Source: JBICIG01 sp043101605
GTDB taxonomy: Bacteria; Planctomycetota; Phycisphaerae; Phycisphaerales; UBA1924
Reading direction: 5' to 3'
Length of the DNA: 40,492 bases
Assembly: GCA_043101605.1 (NCBI GenBank)
Contig: JBICIG010000012.1
Coordinates: forward strand, 1-40,492
Of this stretch, positions 1 to 7,784 are shown in pieces (the first letter of the stretch is position 1; each line of letters opens with the position of its first letter). Below the pieces are notes generated by a model. It was not told where the DNA came from. It saw only the letters and a list, made by a program, of their open reading frames with translations, and made no database searches. A program made the translations under genes and the position numbers.

Positions 1-3000
1 GTCGACGATCATCAGCAGGCACGGCAGGACGATGAGAATGATCCCCGTGGCGCTCATGAGCCCGAAGCTGATCGTGATCGCCATGGGGACGAGGAACTTG
101 GCCTGGAACGACTGCTCGAGCATCAGCGGGCTCAGTCCCAGCACGGTGGTGACGGTGGTCAGCAGGATGGCACGGAAGCGGGCGCGCCCGGCGTCGAGCA
201 CCGCCAGCCCGATGCGCATGCCCTCGCGCCGGCGCTCGTTGAAGAACTCCATGAAGATCAGCGAGTCGTTGACCACCACGCCCGACAGCGCCACGAAGCC
301 GATGAGCGAGAGGAAGGTCATGGTGTAGCCCATGATCATGTGCCCCCAGATCATCCCGATGGTCGCGAACGGGATCGCGCTCATCACCACCAGCGGCTGG
401 ACGAAGCTCGAGAACAGCCACGCCAGGATGACATAGATCAGCCCCGCCGCGACCGCCATGCCCAGCGGCAGCGTCGCGAACGAGTCCTGCACATCCTTCT
501 GACGCCCTCGCTCGAGGATGCGGATCGACGGCTCGCCCTCGTCGAGCATCTCGAGCGTCGGGCGGAGCGAGGCCATCACGCTCTCGGGGTTGGTCACGCT
601 GCGGCGGACATCGGCCGTCACCGTCACCGCGCGCTGACGGTCGATGCGCCGGATGGTCGCGTACGCCTGGTCATCGCTGAGGCGCACGACCTCGCCCAGC
701 GGGACCGGATCCCCCGCGGGGGTGAAGATCAGCGCGTTCTCGACCGCCGCCAGGCTCCGCCGGACCGATTCGGGCGCCAGCACGCGGACATCGACGTCCT
801 CGCGCTCGCCCGCGTAGGTGTACGCCTCGAGCCCGAGGACCGTGCCGCGCATCTGCTGGGCGACATCCTGGACGGTGAAGCCGAGTTCGCTGGCGCCGTC
901 GCGCAGCTCGAGGCGCAGCTCGCGCTGCCCGAGGTCGGCGTCGTCGGCGATGTCGACCACGCCCTCGAACTTCGCCAGCTCGTGCTTGATCTCTTCGATC
1001 ACACGCTCGATGGCGCGCGGGTCGTTCCCGACCACCGACAGCGTGATCGGCGGCCCGCCGGGCCCGCCCCCCACTTCCTCCATCCGCAGGCTCTTGATCC
1101 CCGCGACATCCTGCATCGCCAGGCGGATGGACTCACGCACCTGCTCGCTGGTGCGGTCTCGTTCCTCGACCGGGACGAGCTCGAGGATGAGCTGCCCGAG
1201 GTGGGACTGCTCGGCCGAGACCGACTCGCCGTTGAGATCCGACTGCTGCCCGACAACGCCGTAGGCGCTCGAGACCTCCGGCTGGGCCATCGCGGCGGCC
1301 TCGAGCCGGCGGAGGACCTCGTCGGTCCGCGAGGCGGGCGTGCCGATGGGCATCTGCAGCGAGCCGTTGACCGTCTCGGAGTCGCTCGTCTCAAAGAAGA
1401 TGAACTCCAGCCGCCCGCCGGCGAGCAGCCCGAACGAAACGACCATCATTGCGAACGCGCCGACAACGGTGAGGTAGCGATGACGCACCAGCCGCACCAG
1501 CAGGCGCACATACCCGGGCACCAGCGTGCCGTAGATCCACTTGTCCCGTCCGCGGTCGAACCGGCTCTCGAAGCGGCTGAGCCAGCCCTCGTGCCCGCGC
1601 GCCCGGCGGCGGTCGACGCCCTTGAGGCTGTGGGCGATGTGCATCGGCAGGATGAACAGCGCCTCGACCAGCGAGATGCCCAGCGCCACCGCGACGACGA
1701 AGGGCAGGAACTGCAGCAGGTCGCCGATGCGCCCTTCGATCAGCGCCAGCGGGAGGAAGGCGCAGACCGTCGTCAGCACCGTCGAGACCACGGGCCAGCC
1801 GACCTGCCCCGTGCCGCGGATCGCCGCGGTCTCGGCGTCCTCGCCCCCCTCGTGGCGCGCGGTGATGTTCTCGGCCACCACGATCGCGTCATCGACCAGC
1901 AGCCCCAGCACGATGATCAGCCCGAACATCGTCAGCAGGTTGATCGTCACGCCCGTCAGGTTCATCAACGCCAGCGTGCCGGCGATCGAGACGGTCAGCC
2001 CGATCGCGACCCACAATGAGGTACGCCAGCTCAGCAGCACCAGCAGCGTCGCGAAGACCAGCACGCCCCCCCAGAGCGCGTTGCGGGTCAGCAGCTCGAG
2101 CCGCCCGACGATGTACCGCGCCAGGTCGGTCGTCAGCACCACCTCGCCGGGCAGCGGCGTGACCGCCGCCCGCCGCACGCCCAGTTCGTACGCCCGCTGC
2201 CTTTCGCTGACCGGCTCGCCCGCCTGGCTCGGCGGACGCATCATCGAAGCGAGCCGCTCGCGCCAGGTCAGCTCCAGCGCCTCGCCCCGCAGACCCGCGG
2301 CGTAGGCCTTGACCAGTTCGGCCATGTCCACCGCGTCGTCGTCGCCCACCTTGAAGACCGTCAGCGACACCGCCGGCTCGCCGTTGAGCCGCGCCCGCAG
2401 GTCCACATCCGCGAACCCCTGCGTGACCTGCGCCACCTCGCCCAATCGCACCACGCGTCCATCCGCGGCGGTGCGCACGGGGATGTCGGCGATCTGCGCC
2501 GCCCGCTCCTCGGTCGCCTCGGTCCGCACGGAGTAGTTCGCCGTCTCGGACTTGACCGTCCCCCCCGGAAGCTCGCGCATCGACTCACGGATCCGCTGGG
2601 CGATCCAGGGCAGGCTCAGCCCGTGCTCGAGCTGCGCCTCGGGACGCACCTCGACACGGATCTCGTCGGTCCGGATCCCGCCGACGGCGATCTGCCCCAT
2701 CCCGTCGAGCAGATCGAGGTCGTCGCGGATGCGCCGGATCGCTTGCTTGAGCTCGCGCTCGTCCCCCGAGCCCCGCAGCGAGAGCACAATGACCGGCAGG
2801 TTGGGCTCGAGTTCGGCGACGACGATGCGCTCGGCGTCCTCGGGCAGGTCCTGCAGCGAGTCCACCCGGCGCTGCACCTCGGCGACGGCGGCCTCGATCT
2901 CCACGCCCGGCTCGAACTCGATCGTGATCGACGCCACACCTTCCGAGACGCTCGTGCGCATCTCCTTGATGTCGTCGACGCCCTGGTCGATCGCGTCCTC

Positions 3001-3201
3001 GATCTTGATCGCCAGCGCGTCCTCGACCTCGTCGGGCGCCGCCCCGGGGTAGGGCGCCGTCACCACCACCTGGTTCGGACGCGTCTCGGGGAAGAACTCG
3101 CGCCGGAGCCCGAGCCCGTAGATCAGCCCCGCGCCGAGGATCGCGAACATCACCAGGTTCGCGACCACCGGCTTGCGCACGCCGAACGCCGCCAGACTCA
3201 T
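1..3201 (-). CDS. RND-family efflux transporter permease subunit (3' end outside window)
   Basis: Inner-membrane proton-driven pump of the AcrB/CusA/MdtB superfamily, expected to work with the adaptor gene just upstream. I read 1067 codons from ATG 3201 to the window edge without a stop. The N-terminus (MSLAAFGVRKPVVANLVMFA) is the usual RND start with TM1. The hallmark TM4 segment GLLVDDAIVVAEN, with its paired Asp of the proton relay, lies near residues 430-440. A second transmembrane block (VVVNDSLIFMEFFNERR) sits near the end. The last codons fall in the final TM helix, so probably only a few dozen residues are missing. The start codon overlaps the adaptor stop as ATGA, implying translational coupling. 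Substrate is unknown: the sequence does not separate drug-type (HAE) from metal-type (HME) pumps. Confidence 0.93.
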   Translation of the reverse strand, partial: MSLAAFGVRKPVVANLVMFAILGAGLIYGLGLRREFFPETRPNQVVVTAPYPGAAPDEVEDALAIKIEDAIDQGVDDIKEMRTSVSEGVASITIEFEPGVEIEAAVAEVQRRVDSLQDLPEDAERIVVAELEPNLPVIVLSLRGSGDERELKQAIRRIRDDLDLLDGMGQIAVGGIRTDEIRVEVRPEAQLEHGLSLPWIAQRIRESMRELPGGTVKSETANYSVRTEATEERAAQIADIPVRTAADGRVVRLGEVAQVTQGFADVDLRARLNGEPAVSLTVFKVGDDDAVDMAELVKAYAAGLRGEALELTWRERLASMMRPPSQAGEPVSERQRAYELGVRRAAVTPLPGEVVLTTDLARYIVGRLELLTRNALWGGVLVFATLLVLLSWRTSLWVAIGLTVSIAGTLALMNLTGVTINLLTMFGLIIVLGLLVDDAIVVAENITARHEGGEDAETAAIRGTGQVGWPVVSTVLTTVCAFLPLALIEGRIGDLLQFLPFVVAVALGISLVEALFILPMHIAHSLKGVDRRRARGHEGWLSRFESRFDRGRDKWIYGTLVPGYVRLLVRLVRHRYLTVVGAFAMMVVSFGLLAGGRLEFIFFETSDSETVNGSLQMPIGTPASRTDEVLRRLEAAAMAQPEVSSAYGVVGQQSDLNGESVSAEQSHLGQLILELVPVEERDRTSEQVRESIRLAMQDVAGIKSLRMEEVGGGPGGPPITLSVVGNDPRAIERVIEEIKHELAKFEGVVDIADDADLGQRELRLELRDGASELGFTVQDVAQQMRGTVLGLEAYTYAGEREDVDVRVLAPESVRRSLAAVENALIFTPAGDPVPLGEVVRLSDDQAYATIRRIDRQRAVTVTADVRRSVTNPESVMASLRPTLEMLDEGEPSIRILERGRQKDVQDSFATLPLGMAVAAGLIYVILAWLFSSFVQPLVVMSAIPFATIGMIWGHMIMGYTMTFLSLIGFVALSGVVVNDSLIFMEFFNERRREGMRIGLAVLDAGRARFRAILLTTVTTVLGLSPLMLEQSFQAKFLVPMAITISFGLMSATGIILIVLPCLLMIVD

Positions 3202-4619
3202 GACCCGCGCTCCGCGCTGGGCCCCGACCCGCTGACGACCACCGGCTCGACCCGCCGACCCGCGTTGAGCTCATCCAGGTTCGAGATGACCACCCGCGTC
3301 CCCGCCCCCAACCCGGCGAGCCCATCGCCCTCCAGCACCGCCCACTGCGACTCGCGCGGGTCCAGGTCCGGGAAGCTCCCTTCGATGTGGTACGCAACCT
3401 GCACCGGCACGCCCCGCACGCGGTGGATCTCGACCCCCTCGGTCGTCTCGGTCTCGACCACCAGCACGCGGTCGTCGAGCACCGCCCGCCGCGGCACGAT
3501 CAGCCGACGCTCGCCCGAGCGCGTGAACACCCGCCCGACGACATACTGACCGGGCAGCAGGTCCGGGCGCTGCGCATCGCCGCGCGCCCCGGGCGTCGCC
3601 TCGGGCTGGCGGACCTCGGCAAAGACGGTCAGGCTCCGCGTCGCATCATCGACGACGGGCGCGATCCGATCGACCGCGCCCTCGACGGTCAGCGAGAGCA
3701 GCCCGTCGACGCCGATCTCGGCCCGGTCCCCCACCGCCACGCTCGCCGACGCCGACGCGGGCACCTGCAGCGGCACCTCCAGCACGCTCAGGTCGACGAT
3801 CCGCGCCACGGGCGTGCCCGGGCTCAGCCACTCGCCTTCCTCGACCATGACTTCCTGCACGAACCCCGAGAAGGGCGCGGTGATGGTCGCGCGCGACAGG
3901 TTCCGCCGCGCGACGCGAAGGTCGGCCCGCTCGCCCTGGATCTGCGCCTCGAGGCTCGCGAGCCGCGTGGGGATCAGGTCGTTCAACTGGCGCTGCTGCG
4001 CGAGCGCTCCCTCGGCGCGGCGGAGCACCGCCAGCCGCTGGTCGACATCGGTCTGGTTGCCCGCGCCGCGTTCCTCGGCGTCGCGCGCCCGCTCGACCTC
4101 CCGCCGCGCCACCTCGACCTCGCCCTCGATCGCGTCGAGCTGCTCCCGCGCCCGAACCCGCTCGCGCTCCAGCCCGTCGCGCTGGGCGAGCAACGACGCC
4201 AGCCGCTGCTCGGACTGCTCGACCCGCTCGATGAAGTCGTCACGCTCGATGGTGACCAGCACCGTTCCCGGGCGCACGAACACGCCCTCCTCGATCGTGC
4301 CGAGCCTCGATTCGACCCGCCCGGAGACCTCGGCGGGAACCGTCACCTCGCGCACCGCCCGGGCCGCCCCGTGCCCGGTCCAGACCCGGTCGACCTCCAC
4401 GGGGCGGAGCTCGATCGTTTCCACGCTCAGCACGGCGTCCTCGCCGGGCGTGCGCGGCGGGACGGGGCGGGTCGACACCAGCCACCCAAAGATCCCCAAC
4501 GCCGCCAGCAGCATCAGCAGCCCCGCGCCGATCCGCACCAGCCGGCTGGTCACGCGGAGCCAGCGCGGCGACACGCCGGTCGGCTCGGCGGAACGGTCCT
4601 TCGTTCGATCGTCGGGCAT
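3198..4619 (-). CDS. RND efflux periplasmic adaptor subunit (HlyD/AcrA-like)
   Basis: 473-residue membrane-fusion protein linking the RND pump to an outer-membrane channel. One membrane anchor lies at about residues 27-49 (IGAGLLMLLAALGIFGWLVS). A lipoyl/barrel-sandwich half follows around 85-115 (VPAEVSGRVESRLGTIEEGV). A long Arg/Glu/Ala/Gln-rich alpha-hairpin covers about 125-245, then the second lipoyl half (ATITAPFSGFVQEVMVEEGE) and beta-barrel and membrane-proximal domains. Length and order are normal for the family. The ATG is preceded by AAAGGAACC, a usable ribosome binding site. The gene is first in a two-gene operon, with its stop overlapping the pump start. A TolC-like partner is not in view and may lie elsewhere. 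Confidence 0.93.
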   Translation of the reverse strand: MPDDRTKDRSAEPTGVSPRWLRVTSRLVRIGAGLLMLLAALGIFGWLVSTRPVPPRTPGEDAVLSVETIELRPVEVDRVWTGHGAARAVREVTVPAEVSGRVESRLGTIEEGVFVRPGTVLVTIERDDFIERVEQSEQRLASLLAQRDGLERERVRAREQLDAIEGEVEVARREVERARDAEERGAGNQTDVDQRLAVLRRAEGALAQQRQLNDLIPTRLASLEAQIQGERADLRVARRNLSRATITAPFSGFVQEVMVEEGEWLSPGTPVARIVDLSVLEVPLQVPASASASVAVGDRAEIGVDGLLSLTVEGAVDRIAPVVDDATRSLTVFAEVRQPEATPGARGDAQRPDLLPGQYVVGRVFTRSGERRLIVPRRAVLDDRVLVVETETTEGVEIHRVRGVPVQVAYHIEGSFPDLDPRESQWAVLEGDGLAGLGAGTRVVISNLDELNAGRRVEPVVVSGSGPSAERGS

Positions 4620-4689
4620 GCGGTTCCTTTGCTCGCTGCCGGGCCCTGCGAGCCGGCTCGCTCCGCGGGGAGGGGGACCCCGGAGCCGA

Positions 4690-4695
4690 TCCTAG
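4690..4695 (-). promoter_or_regulatory. Possible -10 box of the adaptor/RND operon
   Basis: On the minus strand TAGGAT lies about 70 bases upstream of the adaptor ATG, in the 203-base gap behind the DASS gene. It fits the TAnnnT pattern seen before several other genes in this window. No convincing -35 is visible. The rest of the gap is GC-rich and shows no other recognisable element. Confidence 0.25.
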
Positions 4696-4822
4696 CCCGC
4701 ACCGACCCCGCCCAACCCGGTCGCCCCGGGCTCTCCCCGGGCGTTCTTCATCGAACGGTCGCGCTGATTTCAGGATGGCCCCGGGGGCGGTTCGCCGATC
4801 CCGCCGAAACAGTTTCGAGCCC

Positions 4823-6433
4823 TCAGCCTTCCCCGCCCAGCCCGAGCAGGGCCTTGGGCACCAGCAGGTCGCCGGTCAGCGTGATGACCGCCGTGATGAC
4901 GATGATCCCGATGAGGTTGAGCCAGAGCCCGGTCTTGACCATCTGCCCGATGGTGACCGCTCCGGAACTGAACACCACGGCGTTGGGAGGCGTGGCGATC
5001 GGGAGCATGAACGCGCAGCTCGCCGCGAGCGTCGCGGGCACCAGCAGAAGGTGCGGCTCGACCCCCAGCGCGATCGCCGCCGCCCCGAGCACCGGGAGCA
5101 GCGCGCTCGTCACGGCGGTGTTGCTGGTCAGCTCGGTCAGGAAGATCACCACCGCCGCGACCAGCAGCGTGATGATGATGCCCGGCGAGCCGGCGAGCGC
5201 CTCGAAGCCCGAGCCGATGAAGACATCGACGCCCGTGCGCGAGATCGCCTGGGCCAGCGCCAGCCCCCCGCCGAAGAGCAGCAGCACGCCCCAGGGAAGC
5301 TGCGACGCCTGCTCCCAGTCGATCGCGAAGACACGCTTCTTCGGCTCGACGGGGATCGCGAACAGCGCCAGCGCCGCGGCGATCGCGATGCCGGTGTCCG
5401 AGAGCTGCGCGAGCATCGCAAAGGGCGCCAGCAGCCACGCCGCGACGGGCGTCCATCCCCACACCCCCCCGCCGCGATCACCCGGCCCGATCCCGAGCCC
5501 CTCCCACCACGCGAGCATCTGCCCGATCTCGGCGAACTGCGGGCGGAGGATCCAGCTCGACGCGGCGAGGAAGAAGACGAGCATCACCGTCAGCTCGCCG
5601 CGCGACAGCGGGCCCAGGTCGCGGAGTTCCTTCTCGATCAGCGCCCGCCCGCCGGGCAGATCGCCGATGCGCACCGGGTGGGCGAGCCGCGTGAGGTAGA
5701 TCCAGGTGATCGGGAGCAGGATCGCCACCAGCGGCACGCCGAGCACCATCCACTCGACGAACCCGATGGTGCGGCCGTAGACATCGCTGATGTACCCGGC
5801 GAGGACGGTGTTGGGGGGCGTCCCGATGAGCGTGCCCAGCCCGCCGATCGACGACGCGTACGCGATCGCGAGCATCAGGCAGGTCGCAAAGACCGCGGCG
5901 TCGGCGGGCTTGGCCTCGCTCCGCCGACGGACCAGGTCGATGACGCTCGCGCCGATCGGGAGCATCATGATTGCGGTGGCGGTGTTGGAGACGAACATGC
6001 TCAGGACGGCGGTCGCGAGCATGAACCCCGCGATCAGCCGCGTGGGCCTGGTGCCCACGAGCTTGATGGTCAGCAGCGCGATGCGCTTGTGCAGCCCCCA
6101 CCGCTGCATCCCCAGCCCGAGAATGAACCCGCCCATGAACAGGAAGATCAGCGGATGGGCGTAGCGCGAAGTCGTCGCGTCGATCGACAGCACGCCGGTG
6201 AGCGGGAACAGGGCGATCGGCACCAGCGCGGTGGCGCTGATCGGGAGCGCCTCGGTGAGCCACCAGACCGCCATCAGCACGGCGATCGAGGCGGCGGCCT
6301 TGCCCTCGGGCGTGAGCCCGCCCGTGGCGGTCTTGTCGGGCAGCAGCAGGTACGCCGCGACCGCCAGGATCGGCCCGCCGACCAGCCCGCCCCAGCGGAT
6401 GAAGTTCGTCAGTTTCGCCGTGCCCGTGGACAT
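4823..6433 (-). CDS. DASS/SLC13-family anion:Na+ symporter
   Basis: Polytopic inner-membrane carrier of the divalent anion:sodium symporter family, which typically imports C4-dicarboxylates, citrate or sulfate. About 536 residues from ATG 6433 and hydrophobic throughout. Both inverted-repeat SNT signatures are present: SNTATAIMMLPIG in the first half and SNTAVTSALLPVLG in the second. These bind Na+ and the substrate carboxylates in the family. TPPNTVL and TPPNAVVFSSGAV are the matching second motifs. An alternative GTG at 6469 would add 12 residues and overlap the NUDIX stop as GTGA. I prefer the ATG because the extra residues (TRGRGPASFRG) look non-native, but the overlap makes the GTG possible. 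The exact anion cannot be told from sequence. Confidence 0.92.
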   Translation of the reverse strand: MSTGTAKLTNFIRWGGLVGGPILAVAAYLLLPDKTATGGLTPEGKAAASIAVLMAVWWLTEALPISATALVPIALFPLTGVLSIDATTSRYAHPLIFLFMGGFILGLGMQRWGLHKRIALLTIKLVGTRPTRLIAGFMLATAVLSMFVSNTATAIMMLPIGASVIDLVRRRSEAKPADAAVFATCLMLAIAYASSIGGLGTLIGTPPNTVLAGYISDVYGRTIGFVEWMVLGVPLVAILLPITWIYLTRLAHPVRIGDLPGGRALIEKELRDLGPLSRGELTVMLVFFLAASSWILRPQFAEIGQMLAWWEGLGIGPGDRGGGVWGWTPVAAWLLAPFAMLAQLSDTGIAIAAALALFAIPVEPKKRVFAIDWEQASQLPWGVLLLFGGGLALAQAISRTGVDVFIGSGFEALAGSPGIIITLLVAAVVIFLTELTSNTAVTSALLPVLGAAAIALGVEPHLLLVPATLAASCAFMLPIATPPNAVVFSSGAVTIGQMVKTGLWLNLIGIIVITAVITLTGDLLVPKALLGLGGEG

Positions 6434-6465
6434 GCCCCGGAAGCTAGCGGGCCCGCGCCCTCGTG

Positions 6466-7224
6466 TCACGCCGATTCACCAACTCCGAGCGCTCCCGACC
6501 GAACGATCGCACGAACCGGGGGGATGCAGGCGTCGGCCCGATCCCCGTCGAAGCGGGCGAGGTCGGCGGGGGTCGCCCAATGCCAGTCGTCGTACTCCCA
6601 CGCGTGGGCGTCTGGCGGAGCCGGCTCGATCGGCTCGGGAAGGCCGACGCGGAAGAGGACATCGACGCTCCGCGCGAGGTCGTCGCGCACCATCAGCACC
6701 GGCTCGGCGCGCGCGGGGTCGATCGCAAAGCCCAGTTCCTCCCGGCACTCGACGGCCAAGTGATCGGCGAGGCTCGTGATCGAGAGCGACCCACCGGGCA
6801 GGGGCGGCGGGACGGTCCCCGAAGGAGCGGTCTCCCACAAGCCGGGATGGGCGTGCACCCGCGGGCCTCGTCGGGCGATCAGGACGCGCGGCTCGCCTGC
6901 TGAATCGCGCGCGACCAGCAGCCCCGAGACCGCGAGCACGCGGACGCCGGTGTCGATCTCGGGCTGGACGGCGAAGCGGCGGTAGTCGGATCGATGGGCG
7001 CGGAGGGTCGAGCCGTCGAAGGAGCCGAACGCGGCGACGGGGCCGTTGAAGAGTCTCGGGTTCTGCGCGCACAGTTCGCGCCAGCGTGCTTCGATCGCCG
7101 GCTCGTCGGGTGCCGGTTGATCGTCGTCGGCGGTTGGCGGGGCGTCGTCCCAGAGGATCGCGGCGGAGCGGTCCACGCGCCACCACGCGCCGCCGGGGAA
7201 CGGGTGCGGCTCGGGGGGGATCAC
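6466..7224 (-). CDS. NUDIX hydrolase
   Basis: 252-residue protein. The central part has the NUDIX fold signature: after VLAVSGLLVARD and the GLWETAPSGTV strand-loop comes a Nudix box ending AVECREELGF, matching REUxEExGU, whose Glu residues bind catalytic Mg2+. The family hydrolyses nucleoside diphosphates linked to another moiety. The roughly 90-residue N-terminal extension resembles that of NUDIX proteins acting on larger or odd substrates, so the substrate is unknown. The start is GTG, overlapping the ybaB stop as GTGA, so the gene is probably coupled to ybaB. It occupies the place that recR often holds after dnaX-ybaB in other bacteria. Confidence 0.85.
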   Translation of the reverse strand: MIPPEPHPFPGGAWWRVDRSAAILWDDAPPTADDDQPAPDEPAIEARWRELCAQNPRLFNGPVAAFGSFDGSTLRAHRSDYRRFAVQPEIDTGVRVLAVSGLLVARDSAGEPRVLIARRGPRVHAHPGLWETAPSGTVPPPLPGGSLSITSLADHLAVECREELGFAIDPARAEPVLMVRDDLARSVDVLFRVGLPEPIEPAPPDAHAWEYDDWHWATPADLARFDGDRADACIPPVRAIVRSGALGVGESA

Positions 7225-7589
7225 TCGAGGAATCCGCCGAGGTCGCGCGGCAGGGTGGGGAAGCCGAACTCGGCGGCGTAGCGGTTGAGCACCTCGACCA
7301 TCGCGTGCTGGGCGCGATCGATCGCGTCGTTGGTCGCCTGGCGGGTCATCTGCTCTGCCTGGGCACGCGCGGCGTCGTCGCCCAGCGCGCCGGCGAGGGC
7401 GGGAGAGAACTCGACCTCATGGACGCGCATGCGCCCGTCGACGGTGACGCGGACGGCACCGCCTCCGGCTTCGCCCGCGATGCGCATGGCCTCGGCTTCG
7501 CGGCGGATGTCCTCGGCGGCGTCGCGGAGCTTGCCGGGATCCTTGAGCAGCGAGGCCATCATCCCCATCGCCTTGAACGACTCGAACAT
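7221..7589 (-). CDS. ybaB: YbaB/EbfC family nucleoid-associated protein
   Basis: 122-residue small DNA-binding protein of the YbaB/EbfC family, which forms dimers that bind DNA as tweezers. The N-terminus FKAMGMMASLLKDPGKLRDAAEDI is the usual helix. The core VRVTVDGRMRVHEVEFSPAL is the conserved beta segment (compare V.v..nG..ev..v.i.p), and a final long helix follows. It is slightly longer than the usual 100-110 residues. A good AAGGAGG ribosome binding site precedes the ATG. Its position downstream of dnaX on the same strand is the classical arrangement and supports the call. The 195-base gap to dnaX holds a parS site and a palindromic repeat. Confidence 0.92.
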   Translation of the reverse strand: MFESFKAMGMMASLLKDPGKLRDAAEDIRREAEAMRIAGEAGGGAVRVTVDGRMRVHEVEFSPALAGALGDDAARAQAEQMTRQATNDAIDRAQHAMVEVLNRYAAEFGFPTLPRDLGGFLE

Positions 7590-7658
7590 GCGGCGTGCCT
7601 CCTTGGGGCAAGGCTAGGCCGCCGATGGTTCCGGGCCCGTGCGCACGGAGACTGGATG

Positions 7659-7674
7659 TGTTCCACGTGGAACA
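7659..7674. promoter_or_regulatory. parS: parS centromere site (ParB binding)
   Basis: The 16-mer TGTTCCACGTGGAACA is a perfect palindrome. It is the GC-rich variant of the bacterial chromosomal parS consensus (TGTTTCACGTGAAACA in Bacillus; the C/G form is used in Pseudomonas). ParB binds such sites, loads onto DNA and recruits SMC/ParA for origin segregation. It lies between dnaX and ybaB, outside coding sequence. parS sites cluster near oriC in most bacteria, so the window is probably origin-proximal. I found only this copy here. Confidence 0.85.
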
Positions 7675-7724
7675 TTGGTGCGTGGTTCGCGCGCGCCCGC
7701 GTGGGCGGTGCGAGGTGAACAGAG

Positions 7725-7756
7725 GCACGGCCTTGCTTCGGGCAAGCCGCGGTGCG
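7725..7756. repeat. Imperfect palindromic element (CACGGC-type)
   Basis: GGCACGGCCTTGC, a short TTCG loop and GGCAAGCCGCGGTGC form an imperfect hairpin just past the dnaX stop. It shares CACGGC/CTTGC and GCAAGCCG arms with the perfect palindrome at 11747-11768, so both look like copies of one interspersed repeat. It could also help end or stabilise the dnaX message. It has no T-run. Confidence 0.5.
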
Positions 7757-7784
7757 GGGGGAGGGATGGCGGGGACACGGCGCG

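Noticed and set aside
340..2019. Long plus-strand open frames opposite the RND gene
   Set aside because: They are antisense shadows of a high-GC gene. The predicted peptides are Arg/Asp/His-rich with no domain, while the minus frame gives a complete RND protein.
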